From Streptomyces spectabilis (lineage in GTDB: Bacteria; Actinomycetota; Actinomycetes; Streptomycetales; Streptomycetaceae): a stretch of DNA of 64,000 nucleotides. Under the pieces are notes generated by a model, which worked only from the letters and a program-made list of their open reading frames with translations, ran no database searches and was not told the DNA's origin. The stretch covers positions 1 to 64,000 of the forward strand of contig NZ_CP023690.1 in the NCBI RefSeq assembly GCF_008704795.1, in the 5' to 3' direction. The position numbers were made by a program, and so were the translations under genes. Below are positions 16,380 to 25,202 of the stretch, in pieces. Positions within the stretch are counted from its first letter, which is position 1, and every line of letters starts with the position of its first letter.

Positions 16380-16802
16380 ATGAACAAGATCTGTTCCCTC
16401 GCCAGGGTCGCGTCCGTTCTCGGCGGCGCCATCACGCTCATCGCCACGCTCACCGGCCCCGCGGCCGCCGCGGCCGGGCCCGACAGCGGGCCCGCGGCCG
16501 CGAACCTGCACACGCTCACCTGCTACGAGAACCAAGACCTGACGGGCGGAGACCAGATTTACCTCCAGGTCAACGGCCAGACGGTCTGGAGCTCCGCCGA
16601 CTCCATCAGCTGTGATCACGATTCCCCGGTGGCGGTGCCGGTCAACCGCCTCGCCAAGACGGGCGACACCGTGTCCCTCTACGACGAGGACTTCCCGGAT
16701 GCCGACGACCACCTCGGCAGCGACACCGTGGAAGGAAGCAGGGGAACCCTGACCTTCAACCTCGACGATGCCCTCTACACCCTGGTCTACGGCCCCGCGT
16801 AG
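16380..16802 (+). CDS. Small secreted acidic protein (140 aa)
   Basis: A signal peptide occupies about residues 1-32 (VASVLGGAITLIATLTGPAA). The mature part is beta-rich with two cysteines (LTCYENQD, SISCDHD) and the acidic cluster LYDEDFPDADDHLGSD, which could bind calcium. The ATG sits 155 bases after the previous secreted-protein gene on the same strand. Family not recognised; the DED/DADD pattern with LGSDTV is typical of C2-like or crystallin-like secreted beta sandwiches. Confidence 0.6.
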   Translation: MNKICSLARVASVLGGAITLIATLTGPAAAAAGPDSGPAAANLHTLTCYENQDLTGGDQIYLQVNGQTVWSSADSISCDHDSPVAVPVNRLAKTGDTVSLYDEDFPDADDHLGSDTVEGSRGTLTFNLDDALYTLVYGPA

Positions 16803-17049
16803 AAGGCCTCGTACGGCCGCTCGGTCGCTGCTGGCAGGTGGTGCCATGCGTGTCCGCACGTTCCTTTGCGGTACGTCTCTCGGTGGCGGGTATCGGCCTG
16901 TGCTGCAGCAACCGCTGAACCTCTCCGTTGTTCGTCCGCTGAGCGGACCGGGGGCTGTCTTTTCCGTCGTGTCCTTGGCCATAGTCGGTGCTTGTGCGCC
17001 TGTGCGGGCGCAACAAGCGTTGATGAGGTTCACGAGCCGAGGAGGAACG

Positions 17050-17349
17050 ATGCCGAAGTCACGGGCACCCGCCTTACCCGGCCGTCGCCAGGTGCTGCGT
17101 GTGGGCGCGGCGGCCGCGGTGGCGGCCGGGGTGCAGGGGTTCGCCGTCCCGGGCGCGCGTGCGGCGGAGGATTCCGTGCGCGCCCGGGACGGGGTCGGTG
17201 ATGGCAGTACGTTCCAGGCGTGGAAGGGCGTTGCGGGCGACGAGCAAGTGTGGTGGGGCAGCCTTGTCGGCTATACCTGGAAGGCTCCGCAGCCGGTCGG
17301 CGGCGCCCGTTCCTCCTTCCGTCCGGCGCTGGCCACGATCGGCAGCTAG
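17050..17349 (+). CDS. Short Tat-signal protein, possibly truncated (99 aa)
   Basis: A twin-arginine signal (GRRQVLRVGAAAAVAAGVQG) precedes a short mature part of about 60 residues (FQAWKGVAGDEQVWWGSLVGY...). The GGAGGAACG ribosome site supports the ATG at 17050. The mature part is too short for a typical Tat cargo, so it may be the N-terminal remnant of a longer exported enzyme. A strong hairpin terminator follows at 17356-17386. Confidence 0.5.
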   Translation: MPKSRAPALPGRRQVLRVGAAAAVAAGVQGFAVPGARAAEDSVRARDGVGDGSTFQAWKGVAGDEQVWWGSLVGYTWKAPQPVGGARSSFRPALATIGS

Positions 17350-17355
17350 CCGGTC

Positions 17356-17386
17356 CTGGCCCGTTCGGGAAGGCGTACCGGGCCAG
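17356..17386. terminator. Hairpin terminator between convergent genes
   Basis: CTGGCCCG (17356-17363) pairs with CGGGCCAG (17379-17386) 7 bases after the stop of the Tat protein gene and 22 bases before the stop of the leftward gene at 17408. It probably serves both strands. Confidence 0.6.
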
Positions 17387-17407
17387 AGGTGGGGCGTTAT
17401 CTGGGTT

Positions 17408-18223
17408 TCAGTCGCTCGCCGTCCGTTCTGTGCTCAACTGCATCCGGTTCGCGTGGAGGTGCTCCCAGTTCATGACGAGCCGGAAGCGCTGGTGTGTCTC
17501 CAGCCGTTCGGCGTCAGCTGGCTCCTGCCCTCGGTAGACCAGGGCGTCGCCGGCCTCCACGAGCTCGGTGAGGGCGATGCGGGTGTCTTCTGCGACCTGG
17601 TTGGTGGCGGCCGCCAGGCGGTCCAGGGAGGTGAGCACTTCCTGGGGCTCGCCCAGATCGTCGACCAGGTGATCGATGAGGGCGTCGACGAGCGGACTGG
17701 TCCGCGTCGTCCACCGGATCCGGGCGAGGCGTTCGGCCAGGCCGGCGTCCAGGGGCAGCAGGTCACCGGGCAAGGGCAGGGCGGCCGGCATGGACCATCG
17801 GGTACCGGCCGGGGTCTCTTCGCGGTGGGCCAGCCCCCATGTGAGGTAGAGCTCGGACAGCTCCCGTACGGTCGCGGGCGCCGGGTAGCCGGCGGCGGTG
17901 AGCATGGCGCCGAACGTCTCCCATCGGCTGGCCTCGTATGCCTCGCGTCCCTCCGGCGCTTCGTCGTCGTCCCATTCCTCATCGGGCCAGGAGAACGAGA
18001 GCGCAGCGTCGAGGTCGCCGCCGAGCAGGTTCCAGTGGCCGTCGAAGATCTCCTGCAGGAGGTCGTCCAGGGAGCCGGTGAAGCCGGGCTGGCTGGCGGT
18101 CCCGATCAGCATCGTCAGTGGGAAGCCCTGGCGGGGCAGGACGTGCTCCCAGCCCGAAGCCCACCAGTCGTTGTGCATCGACATGTCCCGGCGTTGCCCG
18201 GGCACGGACGAGTTGTCAGCCAT
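17408..18223 (-). CDS. Uncharacterised acidic cytoplasmic protein (271 aa)
   Basis: There is no signal or membrane segment. The protein starts MADNSSVPGQRRD after an AAAGGGG ribosome site. It has an acidic patch (WPDEEWDDDEAPEG) and a helical C-terminal half (PLVDALIDHLVDDLGEPQEVLTSLDRLAAATNQVAED). Relatives are common in Streptomyces, but I assign no function. It is single, convergent with 17050-17349. Confidence 0.6.
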   Translation of the reverse strand: MADNSSVPGQRRDMSMHNDWWASGWEHVLPRQGFPLTMLIGTASQPGFTGSLDDLLQEIFDGHWNLLGGDLDAALSFSWPDEEWDDDEAPEGREAYEASRWETFGAMLTAAGYPAPATVRELSELYLTWGLAHREETPAGTRWSMPAALPLPGDLLPLDAGLAERLARIRWTTRTSPLVDALIDHLVDDLGEPQEVLTSLDRLAAATNQVAEDTRIALTELVEAGDALVYRGQEPADAERLETHQRFRLVMNWEHLHANRMQLSTERTASD

Positions 18224-18428
18224 CCGGTGAACCCCTTTCCTCTGTGCTCGAGAAGGCGGTCGGACGCCCGCAGAGTACGCGTTACGGGGCCGCCGGAACG
18301 TCGAAATGCCGAGAATCTGATACTGAAGGGTCATGCCGGGGTGGCACGTCTGTGAGGGGTCTGTGTGCTGGTCAGCCTTCGTGGTCCGGGCCCGGGTGGG
18401 CTGTCCGGTGGGCAGGGGGTTCCAGGTT

Positions 18429-18466
18429 GTTGTCGGCGACCGTCAGGTGGTTGTCGGCGACCGTCA
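18429..18466. repeat. Two 17-bp direct repeats at 21-bp spacing
   Basis: GTTGTCGGCGACCGTCA occurs at 18429-18445 and again at 18450-18466. The start-to-start distance of 21 bp equals two helical turns. It lies in the 430-bp gap (18224-18652) upstream of the RibD-like gene and the divergent gene at 18223, so it may be an operator. The rest of the gap shows no supported gene. Confidence 0.45.
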
Positions 18467-18652
18467 TTCCCCTACTGCGTGCATAGCTCAACCATGTAGG
18501 CCTCCGGGGCCTTCGGGATCTCCGAAGCAGTGCCGCTCCCCTGGCCTGACCGGCTGCAGTGTCAGGGGTTTTCTCGTTGCTCCACAGCGCGGCCGATGAG
18601 TTTGTGGCTTCCGGCCGGTCCAAGCTGGTGACACTGAGGAAAGGACACCGTC

Positions 18653-19258
18653 ATGTCGGAGCTTCTCGTCGATTTCATCACCTCCCTCGACGGCTACGCG
18701 TCGGGAGAGGGATGGCCCGGGTTCTGGGGTCTGGAGGGCCCGGAGTACCTCGCGTGGCTCGGCGAGCAGCCCGAGGCCACCTACCTGATGGGAGCGAACA
18801 CCTACCGTCTGATGTCGGGTTTCGCCGCGGGCGAGGTCCCGGGTGGCCAGGACGAGTTCAGGCCCGAGGAAGAGGCGTCCGTCGACGAGCTCACGCAGGC
18901 GTCGAAGGTGGTGTTTTCCTCCTCGCTCGAGGAGCCGCTGACGTGGGCCAACTCCACGCTCGTCCGCGATGACGCCGTTGAGGCGGTCCGCGCCATGAAG
19001 TCGAGTGGCTTGGGGCTCCTCAGCACGATCGGCAGCCTCAGCCTGTGCCGGTCTCTGCTACGAGCCGGGCTCGTCGACCGCTTCCGGGTCGTGATGTTCC
19101 CGGTGATCACCGGGGCCACGGGCGAAGAACGCATCTACGACGGCTATCCGGACGTTGCCCTCGAGATGACCGGGCACCGCACCTTCGACGGCCGCATCCA
19201 GCTGGTCGAGTACAGGCCCCGTGTGCTTGAGCACCCGCCGCTCGGCGTGCCTGCGTGA
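18653..19258 (+). CDS. Dihydrofolate-reductase/RibD C-terminal family reductase (201 aa)
   Basis: The chain follows the RibD_C fold: LLVDFITSLDGYASGEG at the N-terminus, then YLMGANTYRLMSG, STIGSLSLCRSLLRAGLVDRF and MFPVITGATGEERIYDG. Such proteins bind NADPH, and many in actinobacteria are uncharacterised DHFR-like reductases. The GAGGAAAGGA ribosome site supports the ATG. Length is normal for the family. Physiological substrate unknown. Confidence 0.75.
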   Translation: MSELLVDFITSLDGYASGEGWPGFWGLEGPEYLAWLGEQPEATYLMGANTYRLMSGFAAGEVPGGQDEFRPEEEASVDELTQASKVVFSSSLEEPLTWANSTLVRDDAVEAVRAMKSSGLGLLSTIGSLSLCRSLLRAGLVDRFRVVMFPVITGATGEERIYDGYPDVALEMTGHRTFDGRIQLVEYRPRVLEHPPLGVPA

Positions 19259-19436
19259 CATCCCCCTGTCCGCGCCTGTGGATCAGCGAGCGGCACCTGT
19301 GTGGTCGGCGGCGGTGATCCTGCCGGTGCTGAGCGGGAGGCAGGGGCTTCCCTGAGGCCCCTCTGAGGTGTGTCCCTGAGTCACTTCAGGGGCATCCCCG
19401 ATGCCGGGGCGGCCGGTGCGGTGGTGAGCTTGATCC

Positions 19437-20663
19437 ATGCGCCGACACTCGACGTTCTCGCCAACTCCGCGCGCCCTGGCCGCTCTTGGTGCCGCCGTGG
19501 GGCTGCTGCTCTGCCTCGCGGCGGCGCCTGGGGCCCTGGCCGACGAGCGCCATCCTCCCCCGCCCCCGGGCCCGCACGCGCGGCTCCAGGCGGTCCTCGA
19601 CCGGATCGCCGAGGAGGGGACACCGGGCGTCGTGGCCCAGGTCCGGGACGCTCGCGGCGGGTGGAGCGGCCGGGCGGGCGTGGGCGACCTCGACGACGGG
19701 CGGCCGCGCAGCGTCCACGACAAGTTCCGCATCGCCAGCGTGACCAAGCCGTTCACCGCCGCCGTCCTGCTCCGCCTCGAAGCGCGGGGACGGCTCTCGC
19801 TCGACGACAGCGTCGAGCGGTGGCTGCCGGAGGTGGTGCGCGGCAAGGGCTACCGGCCGCGGCACATCACCCTGCGGCACCTGCTCAACCACACGAGCGG
19901 CATCTTCGACTACAACATGGACGCCGCCTTCCGCGCCCGGTACGCGGGCGACGCGTTCGACGAGAACCGCTACCGGAAGTGGACCCCCGAGCAGCTGGTG
20001 GGCATCGCGCTCGCCCACCGGCCGAACTTCCAGCCGGAGCAGGGCAGCAGGCCGGGAAGGCCCGGGAAGTGGGACTACTCGGACACCAACTACATCCTCG
20101 CCGGAATGGTCATCGAGAAGGCCTCGGGCGTCTCGTACAAGGAGGCGGTCGAGCGGTTCGTGATCGAGCCGCTCGGCCTGCGCGACACCAGCGTGCCCGG
20201 CGCCTCGCCCGGGCTGCCCGGCCCGCACGCGACGCACTACTCCACGCTGTTCGAGGAGGGGCCGCAGGTGCGGGTGCGCGACGTCACCGAGTTCAGCCCC
20301 ACGGTGGCGTTCTCGGCAGGGCAGCTGATATCGACCGTCCGTGACGTCAACACCTTTATGGCCGAGCTGCTGGGCGGCGATCTCCTCCCCGCCGCCCAGC
20401 GGCGGGAGCTGCTCGACGCCGTGCCCGTCGACGGCGACAAGGGGCACGGCGGTCCCAAGGACGTCTACGGCCTCGGTATCCGGCACTTCAAGCTCGCGCC
20501 GGGCTGCTGGGCCTGGGGCCACGGCGGCATGGTCCCCGGCTCGGCCACCCGGGCGGTGGTGTCGGCCGACGGGCGGCACGCGATGACCATGAACAGGAAC
20601 GGGGACTGGGGTGAGCAGGAGCTGGAGGACCGAGCCGTGCGCACGGAGTTCTGCAAGCGCTGA
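19437..20663 (+). CDS. Exported serine hydrolase of the beta-lactamase/D,D-peptidase class C family (408 aa)
   Basis: A signal peptide covers residues 1-35. The class C serine hydrolase motifs are present: S101-V-T-K104 (nucleophile and base), YSDTNY around residue 217, and GHGG in WAWGHGGMVPGSA around 363. The length matches Streptomyces R61-type D-alanyl-D-alanine carboxypeptidases and related esterases. It is transcribed alone and probably acts on peptidoglycan stem peptides or small esters at the cell surface. Which of these cannot be decided from motifs. Confidence 0.8.
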   Translation: MRRHSTFSPTPRALAALGAAVGLLLCLAAAPGALADERHPPPPPGPHARLQAVLDRIAEEGTPGVVAQVRDARGGWSGRAGVGDLDDGRPRSVHDKFRIASVTKPFTAAVLLRLEARGRLSLDDSVERWLPEVVRGKGYRPRHITLRHLLNHTSGIFDYNMDAAFRARYAGDAFDENRYRKWTPEQLVGIALAHRPNFQPEQGSRPGRPGKWDYSDTNYILAGMVIEKASGVSYKEAVERFVIEPLGLRDTSVPGASPGLPGPHATHYSTLFEEGPQVRVRDVTEFSPTVAFSAGQLISTVRDVNTFMAELLGGDLLPAAQRRELLDAVPVDGDKGHGGPKDVYGLGIRHFKLAPGCWAWGHGGMVPGSATRAVVSADGRHAMTMNRNGDWGEQELEDRAVRTEFCKR

Positions 20664-20730
20664 CAGAGCACGACTGCGGCGCTCTCCGCAGTGATCACCT
20701 GTGGTGTTCCGGAACACGCCTCGCTCTCGC

Positions 20731-21789
20731 TCACTCCGCCGGGTCTGTCGCTCCGCTGGTTGCCTGCTCGGTCAATCCGGACGGGGGCGAGCCGCCATGG
20801 AGCAGCGCGTGTCCCAGAGGAGTCAGGGCGTGGCGTACCCCTGGGCCCTCTCGCCGGGTGGTGAGCAGGCCCGCGGCGCGCAGGACTGAGGCGTGGTGGC
20901 TGGCGGTGGCGGCGGAGGTGCCGGTGCGCCGGGCCAGTTCGGCGGTGCCCGCGGGGCTGCGCGCGGCTTCGAGCGTGCGGGCGCGGGTGGTGCCGAGCAG
21001 GGCCGTCAGGCCCTGGCCGGCTGCCGTCGTGCCCGCCGTCATCACGGCGGCGGCGTCGATCAGGGAGTGCATGAGCGGATAGCGCAGGACGAAGGGCCGC
21101 TCGGGTTCGGCGTTGTCCACGAGGACGAGCGGGCGGGAGCAGAAGAACGTCGGTACGAGCAGCAGCCCGCGGCCGCGGAGTTCGAGGTCGGTGTCCTGGG
21201 CGCAGGGCACGGTCAGCACGCCTGCGGCCCAGGAGATCTCGGGGTGCAGGGTGTGGAGGAGTCCTTCGACGCCCGTGTCGAGGGTCGTCTTCGCCCGCTG
21301 GGTTCGCTCGGCCTGCGCGGATGCCAGGAGCTGTGCCCAGTAGGGGGCGACGGCCAGGGCGTGGTAGGAGTGCAGTTGGCGCCGGACGAGGGCCGCCCAT
21401 CCCCGGTCCCCGTGGTGCAGTTCGTGGATCCACTTCGGAACACGGGGCCGCAGCAGCCGGGTGGCGTGCCAGTCCGCGGACCACTGGCCCGTGGGCAGGG
21501 ACCAGGTGTGGTCGAGGCTGTCGGCGAGGCTTGGGGTGGCGGCGTGGGTGAACGCCTCGGGGATGTATTCGCCCAGGCCCGCGGGGGCCAGGTCGAGCAG
21601 GAGGCGCATCTCGGGCCGCAGCGCGCGGCGGGTGCATTCGCGCCAGCCCGACAGGCCCGCGCTGGAGGGGTGGTCGGGCCGCTCGGCCTGGAGCAGCGGC
21701 AGGCTCAGGATGGTCTCGGCGAGCGGGTCGGGGGCTTCGGCGAACCGGAGGCGGATTAGGTCCTCGGCGGTGAAGTGGATGCGTAACAC
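20731..21789 (-). CDS. ArsR-type regulator with N-terminal DUF5937-like domain (352 aa)
   Basis: The N-terminal 240 residues begin MLRIHFTAEDLIRLRFAEAPDPLAE, as in the DUF5937 group. The C-terminal 90 residues hold a winged HTH (SPAGTAELARRTGTSAATASHHASVLRAAGLLTTRREG). In Streptomyces, such fusions are stand-alone transcription regulators of unknown signal. The gene is convergent with the serine hydrolase and divergent from the lectin gene, across a 311-bp intergenic region. Confidence 0.7.
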   Translation of the reverse strand: MLRIHFTAEDLIRLRFAEAPDPLAETILSLPLLQAERPDHPSSAGLSGWRECTRRALRPEMRLLLDLAPAGLGEYIPEAFTHAATPSLADSLDHTWSLPTGQWSADWHATRLLRPRVPKWIHELHHGDRGWAALVRRQLHSYHALAVAPYWAQLLASAQAERTQRAKTTLDTGVEGLLHTLHPEISWAAGVLTVPCAQDTDLELRGRGLLLVPTFFCSRPLVLVDNAEPERPFVLRYPLMHSLIDAAAVMTAGTTAAGQGLTALLGTTRARTLEAARSPAGTAELARRTGTSAATASHHASVLRAAGLLTTRREGPGVRHALTPLGHALLHGGSPPSGLTEQATSGATDPAE

Positions 21790-22100
21790 CGTCGTTTCTC
21801 CCGGGGCTCGGTGGGTCGTGGAGCATGCGGAAGCACAGGTCCGCCGCGCTTGACCGGTCGCAGTGCGCGATCACGCTAGACGGGTGGGGGCGCGGAATGG
21901 CGGGCGGCCAGGGTCATCTGGCCAAAACCCCCGCACGGGACGGTGGAATGTCTGGATTCGATGTTCCTCGAAGGGCTTTGAGGGACGTGTGGGGCCGCCG
22001 CGAGACTTGCCCGCGAAGGGGGAGGAACCGTCCGGTCCGCCGCGGCGGGCCGGACGGCCCCCGGCCAGCATCCGCATCCGGTCCAGGGAGATGTCCTCGT
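21790..22100. other. 311-bp divergent intergenic region
   Basis: It separates the leftward ArsR/DUF5937 gene from the rightward lectin gene and must hold both promoters. A GGGAG ribosome site lies about 10 bases before the lectin ATG. I found no strong palindrome or small gene. Confidence 0.4.
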
Positions 22101-22613
22101 ATGAAGCTCACCAGTTCGTTCACCGTCCGCGCCGGGATCGCCGCGGGCGCCGCCCTCGCGGCCAGCGCCGTGCTCGCGGGCCCGGCGCATGCCGGGGTCT
22201 CCGGCCAGTACACGTTCCAGAACGCGGGCACCGGCAAGTGCCTGGACGTGCAGGCCGGTTCTTCGGCGGACAACACCCCTCTCCAGCAGTTCAGCTGCAA
22301 CGGCAAGTCCCACCAGCGGTTCTCGCTCAGCTTCGAGGTGGACAACCCCACGTCCCTGATGAGAGCCGCCCACTCCAACAAGTGCATGCAGGCCTTTGGT
22401 ACGACGCCCGGCACCGGCGTCGTCCAGCGGCCCTGTGACAACGTCTCCGGGCAGCGCTGGGAGTTCATCGAACTGGGCGGCAACAAGGTCACCGTCAAGA
22501 ATGTCGCGAGCGGCCTGTGCCTCGACGACGGCGCGGCGCCCTCCGGCAGCCGCCGTGAGGTGCGCCAGACGGTCTGCACGGGGGCCGCGACCCAGGTGTG
22601 GGCCCGCTCCTGA
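22101..22613 (+). CDS. Secreted ricin-type beta-trefoil lectin (170 aa)
   Basis: A signal peptide (residues 1-31, cleavage after AHA) precedes one beta-trefoil. The QxW/CLD repeats are visible: GKCLDVQAGSSADNTPLQQF, NKCMQAFG...QRPCDNVSGQRWEF and GLCLDDG...TQVWARS. Paired cysteines in each lobe suggest disulfides. Such single-domain lectins bind galactose- or xylose-type polysaccharides outside the cell. It is followed by a perfect 16-bp-stem terminator. Confidence 0.8.
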   Translation: MKLTSSFTVRAGIAAGAALAASAVLAGPAHAGVSGQYTFQNAGTGKCLDVQAGSSADNTPLQQFSCNGKSHQRFSLSFEVDNPTSLMRAAHSNKCMQAFGTTPGTGVVQRPCDNVSGQRWEFIELGGNKVTVKNVASGLCLDDGAAPSGSRREVRQTVCTGAATQVWARS

Positions 22614-22620
22614 CCCGCCC

Positions 22621-22659
22621 CGCGCGGGTGCGGCCGCACCTGACGGCCGCACCCGCGCG
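22621..22659. terminator. Strong bidirectional hairpin terminator
   Basis: CGCGCGGGTGCGGCCG (22621-22636) pairs perfectly with CGGCCGCACCCGCGCG (22644-22659) around a 7-base loop. It lies between the stop codons of the convergent lectin and secreted-protein genes. Confidence 0.75.
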
Positions 22660-22681
22660 CGGGAACGGTCCCGGGCAGCGC

Positions 22682-23008
22682 CTAGGCCCGGGCGAACTCA
22701 CGCTCGAGGCTGTGTACCGTCCCAGAGCACTTGGCACTCGACGTCTTGCCGTACTTGTTGCGCGGGATCGGGGACACCCACTTGCCGTAGATGAAGCCCT
22801 TGCCAGGACACACGGCAACCACCCGGTACTTGTAGAAGTGCGGAGCGTTGGTGTAGCCGCACTTGGCATTCGCCTTGTGGCCGCCCTGCGACTTCCACGT
22901 CTTGCACTTGGGGACGCTCATCGCCTCAGCGGGACTGGTCATGAATGTTCCCGACATCAAGGCCATGACGGCGACGCTCGCCGCAGCGGCCGCTCGGAGA
23001 GAACGCAT
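22682..23008 (-). CDS. Small secreted cysteine-containing protein (108 aa)
   Basis: The signal peptide is MRSLRAAAAASVAVMALMSG through about residue 30. The mature part is basic with four cysteines (PKCKTWKSQGGHKANAKCGY, VAVCPGKGF, SAKCSGTV), probably two disulfides. GAAGGTGG precedes the ATG at 23008. No domain recognised. It sits just downstream of the protease gene at 23056-25014 on the same strand, 47 bases away, so the two could be co-transcribed. Confidence 0.6.
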   Translation of the reverse strand: MRSLRAAAAASVAVMALMSGTFMTSPAEAMSVPKCKTWKSQGGHKANAKCGYTNAPHFYKYRVVAVCPGKGFIYGKWVSPIPRNKYGKTSSAKCSGTVHSLEREFARA

Positions 23009-23055
23009 GCTTACCACCTTCGTTCGAACCGGATACAGGGAGGATCACGCGGGCG

Positions 23056-25014
23056 TTAGGGGGCGACGAGCTGGTTCTCCTTGCCGATGCCGGAGGCGTT
23101 TCCCTCGGTGTAGAGGCTGAGTTCGCCGTCGGACCAGCGCACGAGCGTGTCGTCCGGCCAGGGGTTGGCGCTGAAGTCGCCGCCGGTGACGAGCTTGGCG
23201 TGGGTCCAGAGCTGGTTGGGCGCCTTCCACTGGTGCTCGCCCCATGTGCTGCCGGTGCCGGTGAAGTCGTCGTAGAGGGTGAGTTCGCCGTCGGACCAGC
23301 GCACGACGAGGTCCCAGGTGTTGCCTTGGGTGTAGTCGCCGGAGCCGATCTCAACGGCGTGCTTCCAGAGTTTGCCGGGGCTGACGACCTTGATCTCTTT
23401 GCCGAGCTTCTTGCCGTCGCCGGTGTTCTGGTACAGGGTCAGCTCTCCGTCGGACCACCGGACCACGAGGTCGTCCTGCCACTTGTTGCCGCCGTAGCGG
23501 CCTGCGGTGATGGCTTCGGCGTGCTTCCAGGTGCCGTTGGGCGCGACCAGCTGGATCTCGCCGTGGAAGCCCTTCTCGTCGACCGAGGGGTAGAGGGTGA
23601 CCTCGCCGTCGGACCACCGCACGATGAGGTCGGAGCCGTTGTCGCCGGTGAAGTCGCCCGCGACGACCTGCTTGGCGTGGTCGGCCCACAGTTTGTTGGG
23701 CTTCATGACCCTGAACTCCTTGTCGAAGTAGTTCAGGCCTTTGTCCGCGCCCCGGTAGACGGTCAGCTCGCCGTCGGACCACTTCACGAACATGTCCATG
23801 CGGTCTTCCGGGACGGGCCCGTTCAGGGCGAAGTAGCCCGAGGCTATGTCCGTGGCGTGCTTCCAGGTCGACGCCGACGGCAGCACGATGGGCGTCGGCT
23901 TCTTCCCGGCCACAGCTGCGTCGTAGATGTTCTTGAGGTCGTTGTCGAAGTAGGACGAGTACGAGGTGTTCGGGCTGTGCCCCCCGGTCTTCCAGCCTCC
24001 CGTCACCCCGATGACCCGGGGCTCTTCGCTGCCCGCCGTGATGAAGGGCCCGCCGGAGGTCCCGGAGACGTATCCGTCGCAGTCGATCTGCGAGAAGGTG
24101 CCGCCCTTCCAGCCGTCCGCACTGCCGGTGGTGTACTTCTTCATGGGCGAGATGCAGTCCAGCGGGTCCTGCTTGGGCTTGAACCCCGGGTAACCGATCA
24201 CGCGGGTCTTGGGGTGGTCGAAGCCGGAGCCATAGCCGATCTTGATGGCGCCGACGACGTCCTGGAGCTTCTTGCCGTCGCTGCGGGTGCCGGTCTTGAG
24301 GAGGGCGAAGTCCAGCCCGGTGTAGTCCTTGTCGCCGCCCCGTCGCATATAGCGGGGGTCAGCGTAGATCTGCCCCTTGGTGATGGGGAAGATGCCGTGG
24401 GGCTGGGGCTTGCTCTTGCTGTGCTGCGGGACGAAGACGAGCTTCTCCTGCCGGTCGCTGCTGTCGAAGCAGTGCGCGGCGGTGAGCACCATGTTCTTTC
24501 CCGGCGACGGGACGACCGTGCCGCCGCAGAAGCGGTAGAAGAGGTCACCGTTGTCGTTGCGCTCGGCCCAGTAGAAGGTGCCCACTTCCTTGATGCCCTG
24601 GAACGGGCGGGAAGGAGAGCGCAGCCTCTTCTGGCGTGCGGCTTGGGGCAGTTGTGCCTCTCGGGCCTGCTGCTCCTGGACCGGGTCCGCCTCGTCCATG
24701 CGCTCCGGTGTCCAGAACTTCTCCAGCTCGCCGGCTTCGTCCGTAGTCGGTTCGTCCGCAGTCGGTTCGTCCGTCGCGGACCCGGAGGGCGCTGGGGCGG
24801 AAGGAGACGGGAGGCCGGGTTGCCCGGCAGTCGGTGCGGGGCTCGGCAGGCTGGTGGAGGGCGTCTGCGGTGCGGGACTGGTCGACGGGTGCGGACTGCT
24901 GGCTTCTGGTGCGGGCTGTGTCGTGCCCGGCGTGGGATCGGCCCACGCGGGTGTGTGGATGGTGATGGCGGCCGCCATGGCAGCCACGACCGTCAGGCTG
25001 TGTCTCAGCCTCAA
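23056..25014 (-). CDS. Secreted trypsin-like serine protease with C-terminal WSDGELTLY repeats (652 aa)
   Basis: Translation appears to start at a TTG (25012-25014) after GAGGGGGGAAAG. A signal peptide ends near residue 25 (PAWA). A Ser/Pro/Thr-rich linker (26-95) leads to a chymotrypsin-fold protease with H181 (LTAAHCFD), D235 (GLDFALLK) and S320 (SGTSGGPF). From about residue 385 to the end, at least five copies of a roughly 50-residue unit with VRWSDGELTLY and a preceding WKHA...G.Y/F form a probable propeller-like binding module. An exported protease with a substrate- or wall-binding tail is the likely role. Confidence 0.75.
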   Translation of the reverse strand: MRLRHSLTVVAAMAAAITIHTPAWADPTPGTTQPAPEASSPHPSTSPAPQTPSTSLPSPAPTAGQPGLPSPSAPAPSGSATDEPTADEPTTDEAGELEKFWTPERMDEADPVQEQQAREAQLPQAARQKRLRSPSRPFQGIKEVGTFYWAERNDNGDLFYRFCGGTVVPSPGKNMVLTAAHCFDSSDRQEKLVFVPQHSKSKPQPHGIFPITKGQIYADPRYMRRGGDKDYTGLDFALLKTGTRSDGKKLQDVVGAIKIGYGSGFDHPKTRVIGYPGFKPKQDPLDCISPMKKYTTGSADGWKGGTFSQIDCDGYVSGTSGGPFITAGSEEPRVIGVTGGWKTGGHSPNTSYSSYFDNDLKNIYDAAVAGKKPTPIVLPSASTWKHATDIASGYFALNGPVPEDRMDMFVKWSDGELTVYRGADKGLNYFDKEFRVMKPNKLWADHAKQVVAGDFTGDNGSDLIVRWSDGEVTLYPSVDEKGFHGEIQLVAPNGTWKHAEAITAGRYGGNKWQDDLVVRWSDGELTLYQNTGDGKKLGKEIKVVSPGKLWKHAVEIGSGDYTQGNTWDLVVRWSDGELTLYDDFTGTGSTWGEHQWKAPNQLWTHAKLVTGGDFSANPWPDDTLVRWSDGELSLYTEGNASGIGKENQLVAP

Positions 25015-25202
25015 CTTTCCCCCCTCGTACGGACGTACAGGCCTTGGTCAACAGGCCCACGAAGTTAAAGATCATGAATTACGCCGCGCCCCCCTGTCGA
25101 TGTGATCCTGAGTAAAGATTCTTTTACGTTGCGTGAGGCAACCTGGTGAGGGCCGTGGGGCTCTCCTTCTTCGCGTCGCACGATCGATTGGAGAGCACGG
25201 CA

